Origin: Manduca sexta
Lineage: Eukaryota; Arthropoda; Insecta; Lepidoptera; Sphingidae
NCBI RefSeq assembly: GCF_014839805.1
Contig: NC_051116.1
Location: forward strand, 8,847,556-8,911,555
Direction of reading: 5' to 3'
DNA: 64,000 bases
The notes beneath the pieces are model-generated. The model was not told the DNA's origin and made no database searches. It was given only the letters and a program-made list of their open reading frames with translations. The first letter of the stretch is position 1; every line of letters starts with the position of its first letter. Positions 1 to 12,600 of this stretch are shown in pieces. The translations under genes were made by a program, and so were the position numbers.

Positions 1-215
1 GGTCATTGAGGTCTTGAATTTCGTCATATTAAATTTTAAAGGCAGAAATATTCATGATTATTAATTATTTTTACGTTTTTCTTTTAACTGCGAGAACTAA
101 TCACTAACTAGACGTGAATTTAAATTCTTTACTTGCCAATACTTGTTTAGTTACCCAGATTAAAGGTGAAACAAAATGTATGAAAATGGACCTTGAGGTA
201 TCGCCTTAAGAATTA

Positions 216-839
216 TAATTACTATAATTTGTTAAGAAGTGTGTTTTTCAGTTTAGCGATGTATTTTAAATACTCTTTCAACTAGAAAACGTAGGTACAG
301 TATTAGATACTTATGTAACAAAGAAGGTAAGAGCCTGATGAAATTCCGCTCGGCGTGTGGCCACATCCGTGTGGCCGATCTGGGTTCGCACCTGCATTTT
401 TAATAAATCTGTATTTGTTTATTGATTTTATAGAAATTCTTGTGGTGCTCACATCAAAAGCACAGTACTGCGTTTTTTTTTTGTTATTTTGCTTCTCGGC
501 CTACTTACGTTACCGAACTTGTAGATAATAATATATTGCATTTGTTATTTATGGTACTTTAAAAATATTTACGAAAATGAATTAAACCTTACATGTATCT
601 TTACGAAGTACCGTTTTGTAGGAACAGAAAGCATACCTCTTGTTGGATCGTGTTAATAATTATAAAAAAATACATTTTCTACGTATGAGACATGTCGTTG
701 GAAAATTTGCTAACATTTGCTGTTAGATTTCACGGTTACTTTTGTCAATAACCGAAATTTCTCTGATGAACTCTATTTGCATTAAACTAATTAAGTTATT
801 AGTTAATTTAAATAATTGTAGTCTTCTCTTCAATTACAG
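216..839 (+). promoter_or_regulatory. 5' flank of family gene A with likely 5'UTR exon and intron
   Basis: This block is recognisably the same as the block upstream of gene B (about 13260-13830, read on the minus strand). Both contain a TTCAGTTTAG-like stretch, the run GTAGGTACAGTATTAGATAC, a CAGTACTGCG stretch followed by a T run, and an ATTTGCTGTTAGATTTCACGG stretch. A good donor (GAAG followed by GTAAGAG, GT at 327-328) and a good acceptor (TTCAATTACAG ending at 839) flank an intron that ends exactly at the ATG. I infer an untranslated first exon ending near 326 and an intron at 327-839. No clear TATA box or initiator could be fixed. Confidence 0.5.
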
Positions 840-3800
840 ATGACGTCCTACACTTCAATAACTTTGTGCGGAGAGAATTTGGGACTCCGACATCGTCATC
901 TCAACTCTCTGGTCACTGAAGCAATCCAACAAGGAGTTCCATTACAACAGATTCAAGATCTTCCAGATCAAACTCCTGTAGATAGACTCTTCAAGATAGA
1001 CCTAGCCTCGAAACTAAGAAATGTTGACTACATTCTGCAAAACATCAAGGACGAAGACATGTTGTACGTCAGCAGGGCGTTGAAAGCCAAGTGGCTCTTG
1101 GAACAACAACACCAGAGCATCATTCATCCCAAGTATTTGGAAGAAAACCTATATCCACACATGGTCACTACAGCCGTGAGTAAATTTAAGAACTGGCTGT
1201 ATCTACATTTAAAAGATCCGCAAAGATGTGAAGATTTTTATATATATTACTCAGAAAGCAATTTCAACTACGCGATAAAATTTCTAGGCCGCTGCCACGT
1301 CGAGTTTATAATATCAGAAGCGCCAAATATTTTAGAGAAACTCTCGCCTCACCACTTCAAAATTTTATGTGAGAAGTGTCCGCAAGTGGCGAAGATATAT
1401 TTCGATAATATACTCGATAACGATGAACTAAAAATAAAGTTTTTGGACAACCATCAGGGATTCTATAACAGTTTGAAAGTGGTATTAAAGTTGGACGCTG
1501 ATATATTTTTTGAAATCACAGAAAAATATTTTGATAATAGATATAATCGCTCTCTCACAAAACATATAATGGCTCACCACAGGGAGAAGTTTGAGAAGAA
1601 GCCAGAGCTGTACGCGAGCATGTTGTTAAACACGCGAGCTCTAGCGGAGTATTTGAGCTCGGAAGAATCGAAAGAGCTTGTTCTAAAGCTGGTCCGAGCC
1701 ACCTATCTCAACCGACAAATAGACTACAAGTATGTTGAACCTCTCATTATGAGGCTCCCCATTAAAGAGAGATCAGCTTTCAAGAAATTTGTTTTTGTCG
1801 AAAAGGCAATTGGTGAATTGGTTGAAGCCTGGCCATACGATAAGCCGTGCTTGCCAAGCAGAAAGAGTTACTACTTTCACGTGTTTGAAGATCGCAAACC
1901 TTCGAAATACAATACATGTTATACGGAGGTTGACTTCAGCTGTATGCCAGAACAAATAACGTGTGCAAGATATTGCACCAGGATGGATTGTTATCAAATA
2001 CCACTTCGCACGTACCTCGATAAACTCTTCGATGAGTATCGCTTCTTTAGTTTCGAACGTACATTATTCGAACTGCGTAAAAAAATTATAAAAGAAAGTT
2101 CGCCACAGAACCGGCAATACATTTTGCTGGTACTTGTTAGTAAGAGTGGAGGGCAGCCGGAGCTAGTTGCTCAACTCTTGCAGTTGTTAGAGCAGCACTG
2201 CAACGAGCCAACCAATGTGAGAGCCACCGTGGTGAGGAGTCTGGTAAAGCGCGCCGCTGTGTGGCGTCTACCCCAACACTCCTGGGAAGCGCTGTTAGAG
2301 TTCGCGAGGGGGCTCGGACTAGACGGCAGCGAGTCGGAAGCGGACTGTCGCGAGGGTCTACACGCAATTGTCATAAGAAGCTTGCTGGAGACTGGCGCGT
2401 GTGAACCCGCAATAAGAGAAGCTTTCTTAAAGGACTTTTCAAATCTCGATGAGTATTCCACCAATATTGAAGAGCGTAAAATAATAAAACAAAATTACCG
2501 GATTTGTTATTGGCAGCGGCTAAAGCAGAGTCGAGTCCAGAAAGGCAGGTAGAGCTACTGACGTCACTTCTGGACATGCTTCAACAGTATAAAGCAGACA
2601 TCGGAAGTTCTGCTCTGATACCGGCTGTGGCAGTTTTAGCAAAGCGCGACTCATCCGCTGCAGAGGGCCTTCTTCGACGTTTATTCGAAGCCAAAATCGC
2701 TCGCCGAACGTTGTTCCGAGAATTCGTCCCTTTAATACAAACGGATGCTTCCTACTTAAATGCTTTACGACATGACACCTCAGTTCTTAATGTATCAACG
2801 TTCATTGATTTGGTTGAAAGAGATGAAATTCGTCCGGAACAGTTCTTACGCAAGATGGCTATATATTTTGCAGAAAGTTCCGGTATGATGGATCGTTATC
2901 TAACTGAAATGAGACGCCTTGTTCTCAATAATAAATCTATCGGAAAATCAATAGCACGACCACTGTGTATACTGCAGGGCGCGTGTTTCGGCTATCTGGA
3001 GTCATTGGATCCTAAAAATAAGTCTCTAACACGCTTCGCGGCCGCGATCAGAGCTAACATGCATGCAGGAAGACCGAAACTAGACATGAACAGTACGGCT
3101 TTGTCGGCCGCAGGCGCTAAAGCTGTTGCTAATAAAGTTCTTGTGTGTCCAATAGCAGATATTGATAAGTACATCCACGATCTGTTGACGTGGAAGCGAA
3201 CGGTCCGAGTGGCTCTGGTACTAGCGGAGAGAACAGGCAAAGAGGCAGATGCGTTCATCACAGCTGCCACTTTAAGGCCTACTGCTACTCTCAAGGCAGC
3301 TCTGAAGTATTTCCCTAGTAGACCCGACTTCGATCCTCGAGTGTGGGATGTTTTCAAGCAATTAATTATCAATTTTGATTTTTCTTCAGAAAAACATGTT
3401 CATTTCCGTAAGTCTTTAATGAGATTGGATAAAATACCACTAAAAATTAAACCAGAATATTGTGAATTGATATTCAAAGCTCTGAAAAAGAGGGCTGTCA
3501 GGATGCAATGAACATCTTAAGTAACATAGAGGCGCTACTTAGAGATATAAGAGGAGATTTCATTGAGAACTTACTGCTAGATTATTTACAAGAATTTGAT
3601 CCCCAAACATATAAAAAGAATAAGCGAGTTACAGACACGCATCTAAGAATGTTGGTAAAATGCTTGCTGCTTTGTAAATCTGCAGAAGTACAGAAAAGTC
3701 GTTTTGAGATTCTTGGCACCCGTTTCCTGCAATTCTTGACAGTACTTCGCGATAAATTAGGAAGCGATTTTTTGAATGTATTTAAAGAAGTCCTTATTCA

Positions 3801-4371
3801 TTTACAATATAACCAAGTATTCTTGGATGATACTTATGTTTCACCTTTACCTGTTATGGAAAATATATTGTCTTGGATGCGACATTCTTTACCGATCGAA
3901 TTAAATTTTGACTTATACGTTCGTATACATTTATCAATAATGTATTTTAAGTCCATAAGACAGGGCTTGAAATCTCAGCCAGATATTTTTAACAATGAAA
4001 AAAGAAAACTAAGTGAAGGTCCATCAGTAGTCGGCTATATTTTCGGCCGAAAAGTCGCCCGGGAAATAAAACAGCTGAAGGAAAGTTATTTTGAGTCAGC
4101 CATCGATTTGTATCAGGGAGGTATTGAGGGTTACTTTAATGACTACTTTCAGTGTGACGACACTAAGGTTCAATTTATAAAAGCAGTAATAAAAGGCATT
4201 ATGGACGGTAGTGTCGCCGATGAAGCGAGGGTTGCGCTGTATCTACTACAAAACGAAAGATATAATCTTAAGCACGAGGAGATTAAGGAGCTATATGGCA
4301 TAATGAAGAATATTGAAGATGAGAAATTTCGATACTTTTTATTTGCTGATTTGTCGGACAATCCTGTATAA
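840..4371 (+). CDS. Family gene A: large uncharacterised helical protein, two single-base frameshifts
   Basis: I do not recognise the family. The reading frame is closely similar to gene B along its whole length (about 1178 residues expected) but is broken into three pieces, 840-2552, about 2504-3511 and 3508-4371. Relative to B and C, one G is missing after the A run at 2491-2494, and one A is missing from the A run at 3485-3489. Allowing for these, homology to B runs without gaps to the stop at 4371. The start at 840 follows an AG acceptor directly. The protein lacks a signal peptide and membrane segments and is rich in Leu, Lys and Glu, as expected of an alpha-helical repeat (HEAT/ARM-like) scaffold; that fold is inference. 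There are no in-frame nonsense substitutions, so the breaks may be consensus errors rather than gene death. Confidence 0.75.
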
Positions 4372-4473
4372 ATTATGTACAGTTGGAGATGCCTAAGGAC
4401 TTAATAACTTACTAACAGATTACAAATAGTTGAAATTCTACTTTTGGTGGTTTTCTGTGTTTTGATTTACTAA

Positions 4474-4479
4474 AATAAA
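4474..4479 (+). terminator. Poly(A) signal of gene A
   Basis: AATAAA lies about 100 bases after the gene A stop codon, in AT-rich sequence. Confidence 0.5.
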
Positions 4480-6682
4480 TAAGAATAGTTTATCCTCACC
4501 CTATTCTACATACTATCGAAGGCCAAATATAATTACCTACCGTCATTGGTGCACCACATTTTTTACAAAGATGATTATAGAGCTAATTATTATATTAATC
4601 AATAATGTATGTAGTATGTTGTTTCAATTCCTTTACGTAAAATCTAATGTAATAATATTCAAAGTATGTTATGTTTTTTACACATATACTGATACCTATT
4701 CAGTGCAGAAATAAAACGCTTTGGCGAATACGTTCGCTAGAGCACTGATTCCCAATGTGGTCCAGTTGGAGCCCTAACTCCTAAGGGTCCACGTTAGCTT
4801 GGCTAAACATTAGAGGTGCACAATTCGTAAGCGGGGTTCACGAAAATTTATCTGGTTTGATAAGAAAGTTCTAAAATGTTACCTTGACTTCACCTCTCGG
4901 TACGGGGATCCCAACATACCGCCCCGCGTTGCCTGGGAAGTATTTGCAATGCACTTTGTCTGCAAAACCTAAAAAAAAACATCCACAGAAACCAGCAAAA
5001 TCGGAAAAGGGATCTATGAGAAAAAAAAGTTTGGGGACCTCTGCGCCAGAGTTATGAAATATTGTCTATCCTTGATCTCAGTTAAGCATTTAAAGTTTTT
5101 CATACTGAAATAGCGGTAACAGTTAGAGTAACTTTACTGTCGAGTTTTGACGGCAAACTTCAGTTAAATTTTAGTAAGGTATTGAAACTAGCCGCTATTA
5201 ATTAATGCCATTAACACATAGGCTATTTTCTGTGCGGACAATTTGGTCCCATGAGAAATAAGTAAGGCATTTTTTAATCGATGGCGCTGGTGTCGTACAA
5301 TCTTTTGACGAATTTTGTAGCGAAAATGTCTTTTCACGCAGCCGAAGCCACGAACAGTTGTGTGACATTATGTGACAAGAGGGCAAGGATCTCAGAGCAA
5401 GGTTATAATTTCCATGACATCAAATGTCAATGTCATGTCAAAATCTAAAGTATTAAGAACCATGGAGTTAATATGTATAATCGTGCATGTAATATTAATA
5501 GAAACAAAAAATGTAATAAATATATTCTATCTCTTGCTATATAAGATTTATTTTGTTTCATTGACTAATTCTCGCTTGAAGCGAGCTACTCTTTATATTA
5601 CAGGGTGCCTCATCAGGCGCATTTGAGCGACGTGACCTCAACAATTAGAGGTCCCACAAATGTGACCACCTCTGACAAGGACGGAAGGGCGAATCAACAA
5701 AACATGAAATTCGTGTGACGTAATTTATGGATGGCACTTTATCTGATTCATGTATACTACAACAGTTTTTATAAAGGTCTATATTATCTTTATTTTGCAC
5801 AACATTTTATTAACAAGAACATTTAACACCATGTGTGACAACGTTGCCGGTGCTTCCACTGCAGTCCCGGATTTTGAAATTTTTGTATGCGGGGCTAAAT
5901 CTGTGTAATGCCGCCCCCGACCACCTATATTTATAACTTTGTCATCATCATCATCATCATTTCGCGCCCCGCGGGAAAAAAAATATTTATGTGTGTAATG
6001 TTCTGGATGTCTCAGTAATCGAAGTTGAGTAGTGTATTCATCTGCCAAGTTTGGATTTGCCGCCCTCTGTATTCGCATGGGCCCCGGATTGCCCCCCCCC
6101 CCATAGATCTGGGGCTGTTCCACAGAATTTTTTATCTGTAAACAGTGGGTCCAAACTAGATAAAGCCTTTGTCTTAGAGACCAGATTGTTTTGAAATTAT
6201 AATTATTAAGCGTAGTTTTTATCTTACTGTAATATATACTTTACCATAGTATTTTAGTCCAACCAATGAGAAAAATTAGAAAATGATGAAAGGCCGAGGG
6301 ACAGCAAGGTCGAACAGGCACTACCTATGATGTCCCCTTAAGGAAGCAGAGCAATCTCTAATATTGCGCAAAATTGCTTACGGATCCTGCAGTCAAAGTC
6401 ACGAGCACAGACAGCAGAGGAGGTCCTGGATACCAGGCGATGCTCCAGTTACCGTCCACGGGCGATACGGCCAGTGGCGTTCTTTCATAGAAACCCAAAA
6501 ACCTGACTTCCCCTTAATTTATTTACCAAAATCGAAAATGGAACAATAACCATAATTTTACGATAAAATTACGAATTAATTTTATTTAAAATACAAAACA
6601 TTCCCGCGCTATAGGTCACCACAAACACACTACCGTACCTTAACACACATTACAACGCCCACACCGCATCAGTATACACATA
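4480..6682. other. Intergenic, no gene supported
   Basis: The stretch between gene A and the Helitron-like element holds AT-rich sequence, short A and C runs and a CATCAT microsatellite near 5942-5960. The 114-codon minus-strand frame at 5779-6123 is explained by that microsatellite (a run of Asp) and by a C run (Gly), and has no splice or domain support. I see nothing else definite. Confidence 0.5.
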
Positions 6683-7351
6683 TCTATACTATTATATAAG
6701 GTTTGTTTGTTCGTTTATTTAAACGCGCTAATCTCAGGAACTACTGGTTCGAACTGAAAACGTCTTTTAGTCTTGGATAGCCCTTTGTTCCTGGAAGGCT
6801 ATAGGGTATATATTATCACGCTATGACCATTAGGAGCAAAGCAGTAATAAAAATGTTGTAAGAACGGTGAACATTTATTTCCTTTTAGGGCTTCCGTTGC
6901 GTGCGCTGAGTAAATCGTTAAAGTTAATAAGATAATAAAATATGTATGACGGAATTGTTCCTCTTAAAAAGTTCTAAAAAATATATTTTAAACAAAGTCC
7001 TGCGCCGCATCTGTCTGCCTGTGTGAATGCGTGAAACTCAAAAACTACCCAACGGATTTAGATGAAATTTGGTATGTGTTTTACTTAATGGAGACTTAAT
7101 GAAACGACATAGTACAGGAATGAATTTATTGTGTACGCGATATTGGACATGGCAGGAACGGAACAGGAAGAAGCAACGGCAGTATTGCCGTCTATTAAGA
7201 GGCATGACCATAGACCAACTTTAAATATTGTTCTCTATGTGACAGTATGGACTAGTTTGAGGCCTTGAAAAATATAAAGCGTGACTTTTATAACGGAAAA
7301 CTTTACCCCGAAAAACTATATCATACGGGCGGAGCCGCGGGCAAATGCTAG
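6683..7351 (+). mobile_element. Helitron-like non-autonomous element
   Basis: The element starts with TCTATACTATTATATAAGG and ends in CTAG. Just before the end is a short GC hairpin (GCGG AG CCGC inside GGGCGGAGCCGCGGGC). The flanks are A before the TC and T after the CTAG, the A/T insertion site known for Helitrons. Internal text (GATGAAATTTGGTATG, GGAAAACTTTA) recurs in the copies near 22.7 kb and 44.4 kb. No Rep/helicase coding is present, so it would need an enzyme in trans. The family assignment rests on the termini only. Confidence 0.6.
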
Positions 7352-7490
7352 TTTTGTTTATAATACCAAACACGCGCACAAATTATATTGATCACTCTCA
7401 CTCTCGTTGGATTTCAAGAGACTTTATACCCCAATATTTCTTACTACCTCACACTCATCGATAGAATATGGCTATAGTTTTACCACTCAT

Positions 7491-7748
7491 GTATACTGCC
7501 GTGCTAAGCTAAAAAGCGGTATCTCAAAAAAATCAAAATCTTGATTCTTATGTCGTCAGATAGCTTACCATTTAGATACCAATCCAATGAACTTACCTAA
7601 ATAACGGTATGTTGTTTAGAACTTGTTAAAAAACTTCAAAAGTTTTCTCTATCTTAGTGTTACATACAAAACTATATTTACGAAACTTCGATTATTTCGC
7701 AATAAGGGTTCCCCGACATACCGCTTTTGCACTTAGCACGGCAGTATA
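7491..7748. mobile_element. MITE with about 32-bp terminal inverted repeats
   Basis: The left end GTATACTGCCGTGCTAAG and the right end CTTAGCACGGCAGTATAC are exact inverted copies. The repeat continues inwards with slight differences to the GCGGTAT / ATACCGC stretch. The element is 258 bp with no coding capacity. A TA dinucleotide at each end could be a Tc1/mariner-type target duplication, which would make it a non-autonomous member of that superfamily (inference). Confidence 0.7.
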
Positions 7749-9521
7749 CCTTTAGTAGGTTTCTATAGCAATCAATGTTAATCAAAGCATAGATCCAGGC
7801 ATTTGTCACATAGATATTGTATAAAATTCGAGGTTGCCAAGCCTTTAAACTTACTTCTATTATAGTAGCATTTATTCTGAATAATAAAGTTCCTTATTTA
7901 AATTACTAATCTTTTAAATTATCCTGGATTTTTAATTTAGTACAGTAGCAATTATTATTGTAATGTATTGCACTATAATTATACGTATCAAAAATGGCAT
8001 GTTTGATGCTTTTATACGAATGATCATTAAGTTGTATTTGTTGTTGTTGCACAGTTTGCTCGAACGAGGCAAGTGTTTGGAATACATCTGGTTGAAAATA
8101 ATGATATTAACTACATATTTAATCGGTGCTAGGAATAGATATTCTAATCCACAATAATTTTTATTATGAATGCTATTAATTTTATAATTTTTGTAAACAG
8201 CGAATTGTAACCACATTACCTCGACAGTTGAGTAGGTACAGTTTGTGACAAAATTTTTAAACAAACCGTGTGCATCGACACTATTAAACAGAAGGAGGAA
8301 TATTAATGCAAATGTCTTAGTTCTTATATTTTATTAGACGGACGGCGAATTATACTAGTGCACACATCAGAATGTCCACTAAAATTAATGCCTCGGGTAT
8401 TTATATCCGTCATTTAACTGATGGGGACACAGCAATCAAACACGAGTGCCGGGATAAGACTGCTTTATTAAATCATGCAATTTACGCCGGTAGATAAAAA
8501 TAATTTTACAATTGAGTACAGCATCATATTGAGCGATGGCATGTTAGGAACAATCAACGGCAAACCATACGTAATATCAATATCCACAGGTTATATTCAA
8601 ACTTTTAGCTGTCTCGAGTGAAAATTGCGGCAATCAACCTTTCTATATAATATATTATAATTATCTTTGAATCAACCTTCGTGGCATGGCTTCGGCTTTA
8701 ACTTTAGCTTTTGTGGCATTGGCATGTGCTGTGTTGTTACATTAAAGTTATCTTAGTGTTTAATTTTTTATGGGATTAGTTGATAATTTATAGGGTTAGT
8801 TTAGTATTTGGCACCACAAGAACTTTTATGAGGTAACGATAGATTAAAGTCGTCTTAAGATAAAAGAGCACAAGTTGCCTCAGTGGCACGACCAGCACTT
8901 TCCGAGACGGGCGAAGTGATATTGGATGCCTATTTTATTTTCACACAACACACATTTTGTCTGAAATGAAGACGTGATACTTTTTTGTGCTGCTTTGCCT
9001 CACCCATACTCAAAACAGTAGGCACTGGGTGCTGCAGGATCTGGTGCGAGGATCGACGAGGACTTTTACCCCTCAAAAGTTAAGGAATTAGGAATAACAT
9101 GGGTAATAGAAACATGGAAAACGGAGTGATGTGAATATTTTTTCATTATAACGATAGTCCATTGCCCATTTCAAACAATCGGAGCATAACAGTCAGTATT
9201 TCGTCCAAAGAGTCCATCTCCTAACTAAGCTACAGAGGTCGGATGAGTAATTTTACGCGGAGCTTACCCTCGACCACAGCTCGCGTCGAGGAGACACCGA
9301 GCGGCTCAACGAATTATTTTTTATTAAGCTAAGTGTATATTATTTTTATTAAAAGAATATGACTCCAAATCCAATCCAATTCATAAATTAAGGAAATTAT
9401 ACGGGAAAAGTTAAAATAATAATAAATTGTGTGTTCAAAATCATATTTTAAAAAAGTAATGTTAACTTCAATTAGTAATATAAATGTAAAAGTTACGCAA
9501 TAAATACATTGTGGTTACAAT
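7749..9521. other. Intergenic, no gene supported
   Basis: This stretch is AT-rich sequence between the MITE and the 3' end of gene B. The short frames at 7932-8264 and 7963-8157 overlap each other on opposite strands and have AT-driven composition, with no domain or splice evidence. Confidence 0.5.
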
Positions 9522-9527
9522 TTTATT
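9522..9527 (-). terminator. Poly(A) signal of gene B
   Basis: AATAAA on the minus strand, about 110 bases after the gene B stop codon. Confidence 0.5.
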
Positions 9528-9633
9528 AAATACTTAATAAACACGAAAAATCGATTTCGTATTACATTATTATATAACTTTAGGTTCCATGTATCTCGAA
9601 TGGGTTTTAAATATTCATCTCGCTTTATACAAT

Positions 9634-12600
9634 TTAACAATATAAGGGATTTTCAGATACATCGGCAAATAAAAAGTATCGAAATTTCTCGTCTTCAATA
9701 TTCTTCATTATGCCGTACAGCTCCTTAATGTCCTCGTGCTTAAGATTATATCTTTCGTTTTCTAGGAGATACAGCGCAACCCTCGCTTCATCGGCGACAC
9801 TACCTTCCAAAATGCCTTTTATTACTGCTTTCATAAATTTAAACTTACTATCGTCATACAGGAAGTACTCACTAAAGTAACCCTTTATGCCATTATGATA
9901 CAAATCGATGGCTGACTCAAAATAACTTTCCTTTAGCTGTTTTATTTCCCGGGCGATTTTTCGGCCAAAAATATAGCCGACTACTGATGGACCTTCACTT
10001 AGTTTTCTTTTTTCATTGTTAAAAATATCTGGCTGAGATTTCAAGCCCTGTCTTATGGACTTAAAATACATCATTGATAAATGTATACGAACGTATAAGT
10101 CAAAATTTAATTCGATCGGTAAAGAATGTCGCATCCAAGACAATATATTTTCCATAACAGGTAAAGGTGAAACATAAGTATCATCCAAGAATACTTGGTT
10201 AAGTTGTAAATTAATAAGGACTTCTTTAAACACGTTAAAAAAATCGCCTCCTAATTTATCACAGAGTACTGTCAAGAATTGCAAGAAACGGGTGCCAAGA
10301 ATCTCAAAACGACTTTTCTGTATTTCTTCAGATTTACAAAGCAGCAAACATTTTACCAACATTCTTAGATGGGTGTCAGTAACTCGATCATTCTTTTTAT
10401 ATGTTTGGGGATCGAATTCTTGTAGAAAATCTAGCAGTAAGTTCTCAATGAAATTTTCATTTATATCTCTAAGTAGTGCCTCTATGTTACTTAAGATTTT
10501 AATTGCATCCTGACACCGCTCTTTTTTCAAAGCTTTGAAAATCAATTCACAATATTCTGGTTTAATTTTAAGTGGTATTCCATCCAATTTCAGTAAAGCT
10601 TTACGGAAATGAACATGTTTTTCTGAAGACAAATTAAAATTCATAATTAATTGCTTGAAAACATCCCACACTCGAGGATCGAAGTCGGGTCTACTATGGA
10701 AATACTTCAGAGCTGCCTTGAGAGTAGCAGTAGGCCTTAAAGTGGCAGCTGTGATAAAGGCATCTGCCTCTTTGCCTGTTCTCTCCGCTAGTACCAGAGC
10801 CACTCGGACCGTTCGCTTCCACGTTAACAGATCGTGGACGTACTTATCAATATCTGCTATTGGACACACAAGAACTTTATTAGCAACAGCTTTAGCTCCT
10901 GCGGCTGACAAAGCCGTACTGTTTATGTCCAGTTTCGGTCTTCCTGCATACATGTTAGCTCTGATCGCGGCCGCCAAGCATTTTAGAGACTTGTTGTTAG
11001 AATCCAGTGACACCAGGTAGCCGAGACACGCGCCCTGCAGTATGCACAGTGGTCGTGCTATTGACTTTCCGACTGATTTATTATTGAGGATACGTTGTCT
11101 CATTTCAGTTATATAATGCTCCGTCATACCGGAGCTTTCTGCAAAATATATAGCCATCTTGCGTAAGAACTGTTCCGGACGAATTTCATCTCTTTCAACC
11201 AAATCAATGAACGTTGATACATTAAGAACTGAGGTGTCATGTCGTAAAGCATTTAAGTAGGAAGCATCCGTTTGTATTAAAGGGAAGAATTCTCGGAACA
11301 ACGTTTTGCGAGCGATTTTGGCGTTGAATAAACGTCGAAGAAGGCCCTCTGCAGCGGATGAGTCGCGCTTTGCTAAAACTGCCACAGCCGGTATCAGAGC
11401 AGAACCTCCGATGTCTGCTTTATACTGTTGAAGCATGTTCAGAAGTGATGTCAGTAGCTCTACCTGCTTTACTGGACTTGACTGCGCGTTAGCCGCGGCC
11501 AGTAGCAACTCCGGTAACTTTTGTTTAACTATTTTACGCTCTTCACTATTGGTGGCATACTCGTCGAGATTTGAAAAGTCCTTTAAGAAAGCTTCTCTTA
11601 TTGCGGGTTCACACGCGCCAGTCTCCAGCAAGCTTCTTATGACAACTGCGTGTAGACCCTCGCGACAGTCCGCTTCCGACTCGCTGCCGTCTAGTCCGAG
11701 CCCCCTCGCGAACTCTAACAGCGCGTCCCAGGAGTGTTGGGGCAGACGCCATACAGCGGCGCGCTTTACCAAACTCCTTACCACGGTGGCTCTCACATTG
11801 GTTGGCTCGTTGCAGTGCTGCTCTAACAACTGCAAGAGTTTAGCAACTAGCTCCGGCTGCCCTCCACTCTTACTAACAAGTACCAACATAATGTATTGCC
11901 GGTTCTGTGCCGAACTTTCTTTTTTAATCTTTTTACGCAGTTCGAATAATGCACGTTCGAAACTAAAGAAGCGATACTCATCGAAGAGTTTATCGAGGTA
12001 CGTGCGACGCGGTATTTGATAACAATCCATCCTGGCGCAATATTTACCAAACTTCCTTTTTTTTAACATACATCTGAAGTCATCCTCCATACAACATGTA
12101 TTGTATTCCGAAGGTTTGCGATCTTCAAACACGTGAAAGTAGTAACTCTTTCTGCTTGGCAAGCACGGCTTATCGTATGGCCAGGCTTTAACCAATTCAC
12201 CAATTGTTTTTTCGACAAAAACAAGATTTTTGAAAGCTGATCTCTCTTTAATAGGAAGCCTCATAATGAGAGGTTCGACATACTTGTAATCTATTTGTCG
12301 GTTGAGATAGGTGGCTCGGACCAGCTTTAGAACGAGCTCTTTCGATTCTTCCGAGCTCAAATACTCCGCTAGAGCTCGCGTGTTTAACAACATGCTCGCG
12401 TACAGCTCTGGCTTCTTCTCAAATTTCTCCCTGTGGTGAGCCATTATATGTTTCGTGAGAGAGCGATTATATCTATTATCGAAATATTTTTCTGTGATTT
12501 CAAAAAATATGTCAGCGTCCAACTTTAATACCACTTTCAAACTGTTATAGAATCCCTGATGGTTGTCCAAAAATTTTTCTTTTAGTTCATCGTTATCGAG

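Noticed and set aside
5779..6123. 114-codon minus-strand frame with Asp and Gly runs
   Set aside because: The runs come from a CAT microsatellite and a C run. No splice sites, domain or coding neighbour support it.
11435..12019. 194-codon open frame on the plus strand inside gene B
   Set aside because: It lies wholly antisense to the conserved B coding exon, and similar antisense frames occur in A and C. This is a by-product of codon bias in the GC-rich core.
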